A DNA stretch of 64,000 nt from Streptomyces pactum (GCF_016031615.1 NZ_JACYXC010000001.1:3658001-3722000); one strand, 5' to 3'; shown: positions 1 through 8,188, numbered from the stretch's first letter. Program-made: numbers and translations. The notes: a model not told the origin generated them from the letters alone.

Positions 1-836
1 AGCCCGCCCAGCGAGGCGTACAGCATCGGCATCGGCGCCCGGTCCGACAGGCGCCCGGAGACCAGGTTGCCGACGAACATCCCCACCCCGACGGCGGCCG
101 TCAGCCAGGTCACCGACGACTCGGAGAACCCGGCGACCTCGGTCATCATCGGTGCGAGGTAGGTCACCGCCGCGAAGACGCCGCCGAAGCCCAGCACGGT
201 GATCAGCATCGCCAGGCCGACCTGCGGGTTGCGGAAGACGGCCAGTTCACTGCCGAGCCGGGAGGCGGCCCGCTCGCGCTGCGCGGGGACCAGCCCGGCG
301 ACCCCCAGCAGGCCGATCACCCCGAGCCCGGCGACCGCCAGGAAGGTCACGCGCCAGCTGAACTGCTGGCCGAGCCAGGTGGCGAGCGGCACCCCGACCA
401 CGTTGGACAGGGTCAGCCCGGTGAACATGGTGGCGAGCGCCGCGGCCCGCTTCTCCGGGGCGACCAGACCGGCGGCGACGATCGACCCGATCCCGAAGAA
501 GGCGCCGTGCGCGAAGGAGGCGACGACCCGGCCGGCGAGCAGCAGGCCGAAGGCCGGGGCGACGGCGGTGAGCGCGTTGCCGACGATGAAGATCCCCATC
601 AGCAGCAGGAGCATCTGCTTCCGGGTGAGCCGGGTGGCGAGCAAGGTCATCAGCGGTGCGCCGAGGACGACGCCGAGCGCGTAGAGGGTGGTCGCGTATC
701 CCGCCAGCGGCACCGAGACCCCGAAGTCGTCCGCGACCTCGGGCAGCAGCCCCATGATCACGAACTCGGTGGTACCGATGCCGAAGGCGCCGATCGCGAG
801 TGCCAGCAGGGCGAGGGGCATGAGGAAGCCCTCCAT
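1..836 (-). CDS. MFS drug/sugar exporter (DHA1 type), C-terminus outside window
   Basis: Proton-coupled efflux permease in the cytoplasmic membrane. The reading frame runs from an ATG at 836 (or a second ATG at 821) to the left edge without a stop, so the C-terminal part is missing. The N-terminus has the hydrophobic first helix with the TEFVIMGLLPEVA signature, typical of arabinose-efflux-like (AraJ/YdhP) members, followed by alternating hydrophobic helices and the basic loop RLTRKQ after helix 2. The substrate cannot be told. It is divergent from a MarR regulator at 976, with an inverted repeat between them, so repression by that MarR protein and release by a small molecule is the likely arrangement. 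Family assignment is sure; substrate is unknown. Confidence 0.85.
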   Translation of the reverse strand, partial: MEGFLMPLALLALAIGAFGIGTTEFVIMGLLPEVADDFGVSVPLAGYATTLYALGVVLGAPLMTLLATRLTRKQMLLLLMGIFIVGNALTAVAPAFGLLLAGRVVASFAHGAFFGIGSIVAAGLVAPEKRAAALATMFTGLTLSNVVGVPLATWLGQQFSWRVTFLAVAGLGVIGLLGVAGLVPAQRERAASRLGSELAVFRNPQVGLAMLITVLGFGGVFAAVTYLAPMMTEVAGFSESSVTWLTAAVGVGMFVGNLVSGRLSDRAPMPMLYASLGG

Positions 837-870
837 GTAATTGCACGTAGATGTTTGCTGCGTGCGACGA

Positions 871-899
871 TACTTGCGTACGCCGCCTATCGGCAAGTA
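871..899. promoter_or_regulatory. Inverted repeat between divergent MFS and MarR genes, candidate MarR operator
   Basis: TACTTGC at 871-877 and GCAAGTA at 893-899 are perfect 7-bp inverted arms separated by 15 bp, in the 139-bp space between the divergent exporter and marR starts. MarR dimers commonly bind such sites in the shared promoter of an efflux gene. Binding is an inference. Confidence 0.5.
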
Positions 900-975
900 C
901 GTCTATTTCGCTCTGACCTATCCTTGACGTACGGCTTCGGCACCCGCCGGTGGTGCGACACCCGAGGAGGCACCC

Positions 976-1443
976 ATGCCGCAGACACCGGACACCCGTC
1001 CCGGGCCGCCGACCCTGGCCCGTGGCTGGTGCGCCCTGTCCTCCCTGCACGGGCGGATCGAGTCCCACGTCGAGCGCGCCCTCCAGGCCGCGCACGGGCT
1101 CAGCGTCCGCGAGTTCTCCGTGCTCGACGTGCTCAGCTACCAGCACGACGGCGACGGCGGCCACCTCCAGATGCACCAGCTCGCCGACGCCGTCGTGCTG
1201 AGCCAGAGCGCCACCACCCGGCTGGTCGGGCGGCTGGAGGACCGCGGGCTGCTCTCCCGCTACATCTGCCCGACCGACCGGCGCGGCATCTACACCGATG
1301 TCAGCGAGGCCGGGCTCCAGCTCCTCGAAGAGGCCCGCCCGACGAACGAGGCGGCGCTGCGGGAGGCCCTCCGGGAGGCCGCCAAACGCCCCGAGCTGGC
1401 TCCGCTGGTCGCCGTGGTGGAGTCGCTGGACCCGCCCGCGTAA
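976..1443 (+). CDS. MarR family transcriptional regulator
   Basis: Winged-helix dimeric regulator, 155 residues, the usual MarR length. The central part reads as the MarR DNA-binding fold: helix region with HQLADAV, recognition helix with SQSATTRLVGRLEDRGLLSR, and the wing with the conserved DRR (CPTDRRGIYTDVSEAG). A GAGGAGG stretch precedes the ATG by about 7 bases. Its divergent orientation to the MFS exporter at 1-836 suggests that it represses both genes from the shared region. The ligand cannot be deduced. Family call is firm. Confidence 0.9.
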   Translation: MPQTPDTRPGPPTLARGWCALSSLHGRIESHVERALQAAHGLSVREFSVLDVLSYQHDGDGGHLQMHQLADAVVLSQSATTRLVGRLEDRGLLSRYICPTDRRGIYTDVSEAGLQLLEEARPTNEAALREALREAAKRPELAPLVAVVESLDPPA

Positions 1444-1797
1444 CCGGACCCGCCGCCCGTCGGGTCGCCGGATCGTCGGTCGCCGGACGGTCGGTCCCGG
1501 CCGCGGCTGTCGACCCGTGGCCGGGAACCGTGACCGGCGCCGCGCTCCGGCCGCGCCCCGGCACCCGCCGTGCCGCCTCCGCGCTGCTGCGGGCCGGTAC
1601 GGTCCCCCACCGCCGGCCCCTGTCGCACGCCGGCCGGGCCACCGGGCCGGCACGGCCGCCCCACCACCGCCGAAGCCACCGGCACCACCGGAGTGACCCT
1701 GGGAGCCACCGGGGTACCCGGCGCCACCCGGGCACCCCGGCGGCAACGGGGCTCCCGGTGCCGCGGTCACGCCGGCCGTACCGTCTACGCTCCGCCC
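1444..1797. other. Intergenic region with leaderless promoter box of the GNAT gene
   Basis: No coding sequence with streptomycete codon use was found here. The left half has a short direct repeat (GTCGCCGGA twice near 1467-1491) and the right half is rich in CACCGG-like runs. TACGCT at 1786-1791 lies 6 bases before the ATG at 1798, which fits a -10 box of a leaderless transcript. There is no Shine-Dalgarno sequence before that ATG. Confidence 0.45.
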
Positions 1798-2253
1798 ATG
1801 AGCGACTTCGAGATACGCCCCGCCACGGCGGACGACCTCCCCGCGATCGTGGCGATGCTGGCCGACGACCCGCTGGGAGCCCGCCGGGAATCCCCTGACG
1901 ACCTCACCCCGTACCGTGCCGCCTTCGACCGCCTCGCCCAGGACCCGAACCAGCGGCTGGTGGTCGCCGTCCACGAGGGCCGGACCGTCGGCACGCTGCA
2001 GCTGACGATCATCCCGGGGCTGTCCCGGCGCGGCGCCACCCGCTCGGTCATCGAAGGCGTCCGCATCCACGCCGATCACCGGGGCAGCGGCCTGGGCACC
2101 CTGCTGATCGAGTGGGCCGTCGAGGCCTCCCGCCAGGAGGGCTGTCACCTGGTCCAGCTCACCTCGGACGCCACCCGGACCGACGCCCACCGGTTCTACG
2201 AACGTCTCGGGTTCGAGGCGTCGCACGTCGGATTCAAGCTCGCGCTGACCTGA
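1798..2253 (+). CDS. GNAT family N-acetyltransferase
   Basis: Small acetyl-CoA-dependent N-acetyltransferase of 151 residues, the length of a single GNAT domain. Motif A is clear: a beta-strand ending EGVRIHADHRGSGLGTLLIEWA, where the R/Q-x-x-G-x-G/A acetyl-CoA loop is HRGSGLG. It is followed by the typical end HRFYERLGFEASHVGF. The substrate is unknown. The start at 1798 is chosen because the conserved N-terminus begins there and a TANNNT box sits 6 bases upstream, so the mRNA is probably leaderless. A longer frame upstream has no domain sequence and is not used. Confidence 0.85.
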   Translation: MSDFEIRPATADDLPAIVAMLADDPLGARRESPDDLTPYRAAFDRLAQDPNQRLVVAVHEGRTVGTLQLTIIPGLSRRGATRSVIEGVRIHADHRGSGLGTLLIEWAVEASRQEGCHLVQLTSDATRTDAHRFYERLGFEASHVGFKLALT

Positions 2254-2740
2254 CCTGACCCGTCCCGGCCCGGGACCGGACCGGGCACGCCCGGCCGCGG
2301 CTCACTCGGGCGTGAATCGCCAGCCGGGTTCACCCGGACGCGAGCCGCCCGGCCGCGGTTCACCCGACGCGAATCGCCCGGCCGCGGTCGCACGGCCGAG
2401 GCCGAGGCGGGGGCCGATGCGGCGGAACCGTCGCCGTCCGCTGTGCGGACGAGCCGCCGGCTCCGGAGCGACCAGCGGGGGCCGGCCGGGCCCCGGGAAC
2501 GGCGGGGCGTGCCTCCAAGACCTTCCACCCACGCAGGTGACATAACGTCACCCACCTTGTCGGGCAACGCCGTTGGTGCCGTACGACGCTCCCGGCGCCC
2601 CATCGCCGACACTCCGGAACCGGAACGGCGGACCACGCCGGCGGCCGTCGCCGGGGAGTCCACTTGTCACGAAACAGACCCGTTCGACCGGCCGGGCGGG
2701 CGGCGGGCCGGAGGGTGCCCCGCCCCGGTGACCGCTCCGC
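2254..2740. other. Intergenic region between convergent genes
   Basis: About 490 bases between the end of the GNAT gene and the end of the TetR gene. GTCCCGG at 2262-2268 pairs with CCGGGAC at 2270-2276 and may help to end transcription. Imperfect repeats occupy 2290-2390. The rest shows no coding frame with convincing codon use or known domain. Confidence 0.4.
2290..2390. repeat. Imperfect tandem repeat of about 29 bp
   Basis: Three to four degenerate units built on CCGGCCGCGG, TTCACCCG and ACGCGAATCGCC follow each other between 2290 and 2390. The second and third CGGCCGCGG-TTCACCC units are closest. The role is unknown; it lies between convergent genes. Confidence 0.5.
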
Positions 2741-3550
2741 TCAGGCGGACGACGCGCCGTCCTGTCTCACCCGTCTGCGGTGCGCCTTCTGCCGGCATGC
2801 GGCACCGCAGAACCGGGCCGGCCGGCCGGTGCGCGCGGGTCGCATCGGCCCCCCGCACACCTCACAGGTCCACGGCCGGGTTTCGTTACGGAATCCGCTC
2901 CCGGTTCCGTTACGTGGGCTGTGCGACTGACGGGGTTTCGTCACGATGGACCGCTGGGGCGGCAGGGACGCGTCCGTGTCCCGCCCCGGTCGGCGCAGAC
3001 CGTCGCAGACGATCGCCACCGCTCTGCCCGGACCGCCGGCGGTCGACCGGTGCCGCTCCATCACCAGCGCACCGACCAGCAGGGCCTTGATGTCGGCGAT
3101 GTCCGCGTCGGCCCGCACCGCGCCCGCCTCCTGAGCGAGCGTCAGCAGCACCTCCAGGGCGGCACCCAGCTCCTCCAGGGCGTCGCTGCGCCACCGGTAG
3201 GGCGCCTCGGTGAGTGCGCCCAGCGCCTCACGCAGCGCTTGGTCGGCACACGACCTCTCCACAACTCCGGTCAGGAAACCGAAGAATGCTCCGGCCGGGT
3301 CCGCCGACCGGGCCAACTGGCGTGCCTCCGCGGCGAATCTCCGTACCGACTCCTCCACCACGGCCTGGAACAGACTTTCCTTGGACGGGAAATGCCGGTA
3401 GACCGTACCCGCGCCGACCCCGGCGCGCCGGGCGATCTCTCCCAGAGGGACCGTCAGCCCTCCCTCGGCGAAAGCCGATCGGGCCGCATCGAGCACGCGG
3501 GCCCGGTTCCGTCTGGCGTCGGAGCGAAGCGTCTCGTTCTCGGCCGTCAC
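2741..3550 (-). CDS. TetR family regulator with C-terminal zinc-ribbon-like tail
   Basis: 269 residues, against about 190-200 for a usual TetR protein. Residues about 10-60 are the TetR helix-turn-helix (AARSAFAEGG, then IARRAGVGAGTVYRHFPSKESLF). A ligand-binding helical domain follows to about 190. The extra tail of about 80 residues starts with a basic/Ser/Pro linker and ends in a four-cysteine cluster, CEVCGG then FCGAACRQKAHRRR, a small zinc-ribbon pattern of CxxC...CxxxC type with a basic end. GTG at 3550 has GAGGAGG seven bases upstream. Targets are unknown. The tail could be a second DNA- or RNA-binding element or a redox-sensitive metal site (inference). Confidence 0.82.
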   Translation of the reverse strand: MTAENETLRSDARRNRARVLDAARSAFAEGGLTVPLGEIARRAGVGAGTVYRHFPSKESLFQAVVEESVRRFAAEARQLARSADPAGAFFGFLTGVVERSCADQALREALGALTEAPYRWRSDALEELGAALEVLLTLAQEAGAVRADADIADIKALLVGALVMERHRSTAGGPGRAVAIVCDGLRRPGRDTDASLPPQRSIVTKPRQSHSPRNGTGSGFRNETRPWTCEVCGGPMRPARTGRPARFCGAACRQKAHRRRVRQDGASSA

Positions 3551-4098
3551 CTACGGGCCTCCTCGGCGGAGCACGAACAACCGGAGTATCGGCTCCACAT
3601 CGTCCAAGCGGGTGGGGTATCTCAATTCTAGGCGGAAAGAAACCGCGAGAGAAGCGGATCGAGAAAGTCCGCTTCCGGTCGTTCTCCGTTCCGCACGAGT
3701 TCCGCGAGAGACGGAAGAAGCCGAAGGACCGCCCGAGCGCTTCCTGCCCGGGTGCGGGCCGGCTGCGGTAGGGGCGCACGGGCCGCCTGCCCGGGGCGCG
3801 GCGCAGCCGCCAACGGGCCCCGGGGCCGGGAGCACGGCGCGCCCGGAGTGGGACGTACGGGCTCCGTGGCGCCGGCCGGCGGCGACGGGACCCGCACGGA
3901 ACCCCACCGCTCCCGCTCCTCCGCCGGCTCGGGTCCGGCGGGGCGCGCCGGACCCGAGCCGGCGTCAGCCCGCCTTCCGCCCCCTCACCACCGGTGGGCC
4001 GGACCGGTCCCGGGCGCCTCCGTCCCTGAGCGCGCCGGTCCGCTCCGCTCGTGGGCACCTCGGTCCCGGCCCCCGCGCCGTTCCGTCGGGCCGCCCTG
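3551..4098. other. Intergenic region containing a strong terminator
   Basis: About 550 bases between the start of the TetR gene and the end of the serine hydrolase gene, both minus strand. The segment near 3600-3720 is lower in GC than its neighbours and probably holds the TetR promoter. The segment 3740-3920 is very GC-rich with no credible gene. A perfect hairpin is listed separately. Confidence 0.4.
3923..3963 (-). terminator. Hairpin terminator, 18-bp perfect stem
   Basis: 3923-3940 and 3946-3963 are perfectly complementary, with the 5-base loop GGGCG. It lies about 135 bases after the stop codon of the serine hydrolase gene and probably ends its transcript. No T-run follows, as is common in streptomycetes. 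Confidence 0.65.
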
Positions 4099-5493
4099 TC
4101 ACAGGGCGCGCCAGCCCTCCGGGTCGACTCCGCCCGGGATGAGCTCCCCCGGTCCGTACGGCTGGCGGGTGAAGACGAACGAGCCCACGTCCAGGTGGGT
4201 GTCCGGCGCACCGAAGCCGCCCTCTCCGGGGACCACCCGCAGCTTCTCGCCGTCGTAGTAACCGTCCAGGCCGGTCCAGGTGCCGTCCGGTTCCGCCCGG
4301 AACCGCGCGCTGCGGGCGGACGGCCCGTCCAGCATCGTCAGTTCCAGCTCGCGGTCCGCGCGCAGCCGCAGGGCGAAGGCGGAGGTGCCCCAGAACCAGA
4401 GACCGGTCAGCGCCAGCAGATCCGGGTCCACCTCGGTCAGCGGCTTCCACGGCTCCGGGATGCGTGGCTCCCGTTCGGCGACGATCCCGATCAGGTCGGC
4501 GGCGGTGGCCCCCACCGCCGGGCCGGACGTGGCGTTGGCGAGCACGATCGCGGCGAGCCGGTCCCGCTCGCTGATCCACAGCTGGGCCAGGAAGCCCGGC
4601 ATGGAGCCGCCGTGGCCGAACAGGTCCCGCCCGCCGGACCGGACCAGCTGGATGCCCAGCCCCCAGTCGCGGTCCCGGTCGCGGTCCGGCACGGCGGTGG
4701 CGGTGCGCATCTCGGCGAGCGTGCTCGCGGAGAGCACCCGGTCGTCGCCGTCGAGGAGGAATGCCGCCCAGCGGCCCAGGTCGTCGGTGGTGGACCAGAG
4801 CTGGCCGGCCGGGGCCATCCGGCCCGTCGCGGTGGGCGGTTCGGACAGCAGCACATCGGCGAACGGGTGCACCGCCCAGCCCCCGGCGTGCGGTGCCCGC
4901 GGCTCCGGGGTCGTACGGTGCATCCCCAGCGGCCCCAGCACCTCCCGGCGCAGCACCTCGTCCCACGGCGCGCCGCGCACCTCCTCGACGACCGCGCCGA
5001 GCAGCGCGAACCCGGGGTTGGAGTAGTGGAAGCGCCGCCCGGCCGGGTGGAGCAGGGGCGGGTCGCCGAGGAGATCGGTGATCTCCGGCCGGAGGTCACC
5101 GGGGGTCCGCTCCCACCAGGGCCCCCGGGTCTCGGCGGCCAGCCCGGAGGTGTGGGTCAGCAGCTGTGCGAGGGTGAGGTCGGACGCCACCGCCGGCTCG
5201 GGCAGGTGGCGGCCGAGCGGATCGTCGAGGTCGAGCAGCCCCTCGTCGCGCAGCCGCAGGACCAGCACGGCGACGAAGAGTTTGGTCAGCGAGCCGATGC
5301 GGTACTGGGTGTCGCCGTCCGGCGCGTGCCCGTCCACACAGCTGCGCGTCCCGGTCCACACCGTGCGGCCGTCCCGGACGACCGCGGCGGCCAGCGAGGG
5401 GGTGCGGCCCCGGGACTGCGCCACGGCGATCCGGTGCAGCAGGGCGCGCCGGGTCTCCGGAAGCAGCTCGGTGAACGCGTCATCAGTGGTCAT
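4099..5493 (-). CDS. Serine hydrolase of the class C beta-lactamase / DD-peptidase fold
   Basis: 464 residues. All three active-site motifs of the beta-lactamase fold are visible: S68-L-T-K71 in IGSLTKLF, Y157-S-N159 in FHYSNPGF, and H294-G-G in FGHGGSMPG, which stands where KTG is found in true penicillin-binding proteins. HxG at that place is usual in esterase or D-aminopeptidase-like members. The C-terminal ~130 residues after the catalytic domain form a beta-rich extension. No signal peptide is obvious, so it is probably cytoplasmic. It may act on a small ester, lactone or D-amino acid peptide; real beta-lactam hydrolysis is doubtful. It is divergent from the MerR gene. Confidence 0.85.
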   Translation of the reverse strand: MTTDDAFTELLPETRRALLHRIAVAQSRGRTPSLAAAVVRDGRTVWTGTRSCVDGHAPDGDTQYRIGSLTKLFVAVLVLRLRDEGLLDLDDPLGRHLPEPAVASDLTLAQLLTHTSGLAAETRGPWWERTPGDLRPEITDLLGDPPLLHPAGRRFHYSNPGFALLGAVVEEVRGAPWDEVLRREVLGPLGMHRTTPEPRAPHAGGWAVHPFADVLLSEPPTATGRMAPAGQLWSTTDDLGRWAAFLLDGDDRVLSASTLAEMRTATAVPDRDRDRDWGLGIQLVRSGGRDLFGHGGSMPGFLAQLWISERDRLAAIVLANATSGPAVGATAADLIGIVAEREPRIPEPWKPLTEVDPDLLALTGLWFWGTSAFALRLRADRELELTMLDGPSARSARFRAEPDGTWTGLDGYYDGEKLRVVPGEGGFGAPDTHLDVGSFVFTRQPYGPGELIPGGVDPEGWRAL

Positions 5494-5716
5494 GGGCGCA
5501 CCCTATGGCGCGGCCCGTGCGCTCCGGCAGGCCCGTGCGCCCCGGCAGCCGGCCGGGGGCGCACCGCCCGCCCGGCGGAGGTCCGGGCCCGTAGGCCGGC
5601 GGATGCCCGGGCCCGCGGGGCGACGCCCCCCGCACCCCTCCGCCTCTCGGCCCCCGCCCCGCCCCGCCCCGGCAGGCCGCCCGTGACCCCGCCACGGCGG
5701 CGGAGCCGGCGGCTGG

Positions 5717-5744
5717 CCTTGCCGTCCACGTCAAGGTCTACCGT
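5717..5744 (+). promoter_or_regulatory. Leaderless promoter and likely MerR operator
   Basis: CCTTGCCG (5717-5724) and CGTCAAGG (5729-5736) form an inverted repeat with one mismatch and a 4-bp centre. TACCGT at 5739-5744 is a good -10 box 6 bases before the ATG at 5751. MerR proteins bind such dyads immediately upstream of the -10 box, so autoregulation is likely. Binding is inferred. Confidence 0.55.
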
Positions 5745-5750
5745 CGGGGC

Positions 5751-6239
5751 ATGCGGATCGGAGAGCTGGCCGAACGGGCGGGGACCACCACCCGCACCCT
5801 GCGGCACTACGAGTCCCTGGGGCTGCTTCCCGCCCGCCGCGCGGGGAACGGCTACCGCACCTACGGCGAGGAGGACCTGCGGCTGGTCCGGGAGATCCGG
5901 ACCCTGCAGAGCTTCGGCTTCGAGCTGGAGGAGACCCGGCCGTTCGTGGAATGCCTGCGCGCCGGGCACCCCGCGGGCGACTCCTGCCCGGCCTCGCTCG
6001 ATGTCTACCGGCGCAAGCTGGCCGAGATCGACGCGTGCATGGACCGGCTCGCCCGTATCCGGGAGCAGGTCGACGCCCAGCTCGACCAGGCGGTACGGGC
6101 CCGAGCGGCACTGGACGCCGCGTCCCGCGCCCCGGCCGGCACCGAACCGCTCTGCGAACTCACATCCAACCGAACGCGTGTTCCGTTGCCCGGTACGAGC
6201 CGGCAGCGGGCCACCCACCCCGAAGGAGCCGACAGATGA
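5751..6239 (+). CDS. MerR family transcriptional regulator
   Basis: 162 residues. The N-terminal 70 residues are the MerR winged helix: MRIGELAERAGTTTRTLRHYE, then LGLLPARR and NGYRTYGEEDL. The dimerisation helix follows (YRRKLAEIDACMDRLARI). Three cysteines, C68, C79 and C96, surround the end of the DNA-binding domain and the start of the helix, where MerR proteins hold metal- or thiol-sensing residues. Its stop codon overlaps the ATG of a thioredoxin gene (ATGA), so the two are one transcription and translation unit. A thiol, oxidant or electrophile signal is therefore a reasonable guess, not shown by sequence alone. Confidence 0.88.
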   Translation: MRIGELAERAGTTTRTLRHYESLGLLPARRAGNGYRTYGEEDLRLVREIRTLQSFGFELEETRPFVECLRAGHPAGDSCPASLDVYRRKLAEIDACMDRLARIREQVDAQLDQAVRARAALDAASRAPAGTEPLCELTSNRTRVPLPGTSRQRATHPEGADR

Positions 6240-6610
6240 CGGCAGCAGCAACGTCGCGGATCGCGGCGGCCCGGGCACCCGGGACCTCGCGGCCGGTGCA
6301 GGCCACCGACGCCACCTTCGCCCAGGAGGTCCTGGAGTCCGACCGACCGGTCCTGGTGGAGTTCACCGCCGCCTGGTGCGGCCCGTGCCGACAGCTCGGC
6401 CCGGTCCTCACCCGGATGGCCCAGGAGGAGGCCGGCCGTCTGAAGGTGGTGACGATCGACGTGGACCACAATCCCGCGATCACCGTCGCGTACGGGGTGC
6501 TGTCCACCCCCACCCTGATGCTCTTCCGCGACGGCGAGCCGGTGCGCTCCATGGTCGGAGCACGCTCCCAGCGCCGGCTGCTCGAAGAGCTCTCCGACGT
6601 CCTGACCTGA
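6236..6610 (+). CDS. Thioredoxin
   Basis: 124 residues, one thioredoxin fold with a ~20-residue N-terminal extension. The redox motif W47-C-G-P-C51 is intact and the cis-proline loop appears as STPTLMLF. It reduces protein disulfides in the cytoplasm using thioredoxin reductase, for which trxB at 38907 is the candidate partner. ATG at 6236 overlaps the merR stop, and GAAGGAG lies about 7 bases upstream. This is a second thioredoxin besides trxA at 39901; pairing with a MerR regulator suggests a dedicated stress-induced copy. Confidence 0.92.
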   Translation: MTAAATSRIAAARAPGTSRPVQATDATFAQEVLESDRPVLVEFTAAWCGPCRQLGPVLTRMAQEEAGRLKVVTIDVDHNPAITVAYGVLSTPTLMLFRDGEPVRSMVGARSQRRLLEELSDVLT

Positions 6611-6650
6611 GCGTTTCCTCCACCTGAACTCCTCGACGCGGCCCCGACGT

Positions 6651-6664
6651 CAAGTGATCACTTG
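6651..6664. promoter_or_regulatory. Perfect 14-bp palindrome, possible operator
   Basis: CAAGTGATCACTTG is a perfect palindrome in the 290-bp gap between the thioredoxin gene and the TauE/SafE gene. It could be a repressor site for the permease. It is not a parS site. Confidence 0.35.
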
Positions 6665-6675
6665 GGGTTCTGCAA

Positions 6676-6704
6676 GGAAACCCGAGGATTGACTTGGGTT
6701 TTCC
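6676..6704 (+). terminator. Hairpin after the merR-thioredoxin operon
   Basis: GGAAACCC (6676-6683) can pair with GGGTTTTCC (6696-6704), apart from one bulged base, across a 12-base loop. It is about 65 bases after the thioredoxin stop. Weak by GC standards, so confidence is modest. Confidence 0.35.
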
Positions 6705-6900
6705 CCGTGGACGACGATCGGTGCGGGCCCAGGCGGCAACCCGTCCAGCCACCTCACCACGGCAGTCCGGACCTGCTGAAGCGGTTGGACGGGTGCCGAC
6801 CACGGCGGTAACCCTCCGGGGTGCCGACCGGGCCCCTCATGCTTGGGTACGACCGGAGCCCCGGTCCGCACCCGGGGAAGCGTCGTCGGAAGGTGTCGGT

Positions 6901-7659
6901 GTGGAAGCACTGGAGTTCGCGGCCATCGGCGCCGCCGGGATCGCGGCCGGCGGGATCAACGCGGTGGTCGGGTCCGGCACCCTCATCACCTTCCCCACCC
7001 TGCTCGCTCTCGGCTACCCGGCCGTGGTGGCCAATGTGTCGAACAACATCGGGCTGGTTCCCGGGGCACTCAGCGCCGTCCACGGCTACCGCCGGGAACT
7101 CAAGGGCCAGCGCAACCGGCTGATCCGCTGGGGTGCCGGCTCGTTCCTCGGTGGCCTCACCGGCGCCCTGCTGCTCCTCGCACTGCCGGACAAGACCTTC
7201 GACGCGGTGGTGCCGGTTCTCATCATCATCGCCTGCGTCCTGCTGCTGCTCCAGCCACGCCTGAACCGGTGGATGAAGGAACGGCAGAGCTCCGGGCGCC
7301 GCCAGGACGGCGGGGTGCCCATGTGGTGCGGCGTCCTGGGCACCGGCGTCTACGGCGGATACTTCGGCGCCGCCCAGGGCGTGCTGCTCATGGGGCTCTT
7401 CGGCAGCTTCCTCCAGGACGACCTCCAGCGGCTCAACGCCGCCAAGAACGTTCTCTCCGCCATCGTCAACGGCGTGGCCGCCGTGGTCTTCATCGCGGTC
7501 GCCGACGTGGACTGGGCGGTGGCCGGGGTGATCGCCGCCGGATCGATCCTGGGCGGGGCGCTGGGAGCCCGGGTGGGACGCCGGCTCTCCCCGACCGTGC
7601 TGCGCGGCGTCATCATCACCGTCGGGGTCACCGCCGCGATTCTGATGACCGTCCGCTGA
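6901..7659 (+). CDS. TauE/SafE (DUF81) family membrane permease
   Basis: 252 residues with about eight hydrophobic segments. It opens with the family signature AAGGINAVVGSGTLITFPTLLALG in the first helix and has its internal repeat at about residue 145, VLGTGVYGGYFGAAQGVLLMGL. Members export or import sulfite, sulfoacetate or other small organosulfur anions across the cytoplasmic membrane; here the substrate is unknown. GTG at 6901 is chosen because GGAAGG lies 7 bases upstream and the upstream frame (from about 6694) has no conserved content. It follows a thioredoxin gene, so a role in sulfur or thiol balance is possible but unproven. Confidence 0.85.
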   Translation: MEALEFAAIGAAGIAAGGINAVVGSGTLITFPTLLALGYPAVVANVSNNIGLVPGALSAVHGYRRELKGQRNRLIRWGAGSFLGGLTGALLLLALPDKTFDAVVPVLIIIACVLLLLQPRLNRWMKERQSSGRRQDGGVPMWCGVLGTGVYGGYFGAAQGVLLMGLFGSFLQDDLQRLNAAKNVLSAIVNGVAAVVFIAVADVDWAVAGVIAAGSILGGALGARVGRRLSPTVLRGVIITVGVTAAILMTVR

Positions 7660-7757
7660 CCCCGGCCGGCGGCCCGCCTCTTGCCGAACATCCCGGCCCG
7701 CTCGTCACCGCGACCGGGCCGGGCCGTTGTCGCGCCCGGCGCCTCGACCGGGGCGGT

Positions 7758-7771
7758 GTTTCACGTGAAAC
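7758..7771. promoter_or_regulatory. parS centromere site
   Basis: Exact GTTTCACGTGAAAC palindrome, the ParB-binding sequence of Streptomyces. First of a triplet with centres 43 and 47 bp apart. Confidence 0.93.
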
Positions 7772-7800
7772 GCGCTCCGCCTCGCTTCTCCCCGTCCCCG

Positions 7801-7814
7801 GTTTCACGTGAAAC
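7801..7814. promoter_or_regulatory. parS centromere site
   Basis: Exact GTTTCACGTGAAAC palindrome, second of the triplet upstream of the dienelactone-hydrolase-like gene. Confidence 0.93.
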
Positions 7815-7847
7815 GCGAACACACCGGCCGTACCGCTCCGAGCCCCC

Positions 7848-7861
7848 GTTTCACGTGAAAC
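7848..7861. promoter_or_regulatory. parS centromere site
   Basis: Exact GTTTCACGTGAAAC palindrome, third of the triplet. Confidence 0.93.
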
Positions 7862-8188
7862 CGCGATGGCGACCACCCGCGTCCGGCGCCTGCCAACCCG
7901 TGGGGCAGCATCCGCACCCGCCCGGGATGCCCGACTCCGCACACATCCCCGCCGACGCCACGGCGTCGCCTTCCGTCCGCCACCCCCTCGACGGCCCACG
8001 GCTCGGAGCGGCGACCCGGGACGGCCCCCGATGCCACGCGACACCACCGAAGCCACGACGACACGACGGACGCAGCACAGACCTGGCGACCGGGCACCGG
8101 TCGTGGTGCCGGTCCGTTCGCCTCCGGCGTTCTGCCGGCAGTGAAGAACAGCCCGGCCGGAACCGGCCCGTCACTACAGTCCGGTCCC

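Larger units (their letters stand above)
7660..8188. other. Intergenic region carrying a cluster of three parS sites
   Basis: 529 bases without a convincing gene. Three exact parS palindromes lie within 104 bp at its left end. The right end holds the leaderless promoter of the next gene: TACAGT at 8175-8180 is 8 bases before the ATG at 8189. Reading frames crossing this region are shadows; several contain FHVKH- or SRET-like peptides only because they read through parS. Confidence 0.6.

Noticed and set aside
247..2226. 659-codon minus-strand frame at the left end
   Set aside because: It crosses the MarR and GNAT genes; the true exporter frame is another one, open to the window edge.
4099..5493. 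Calling the serine hydrolase a beta-lactamase resistance gene
   Set aside because: The third motif is HGG rather than KTG and no secretion signal is seen, so drug hydrolysis is not supported.
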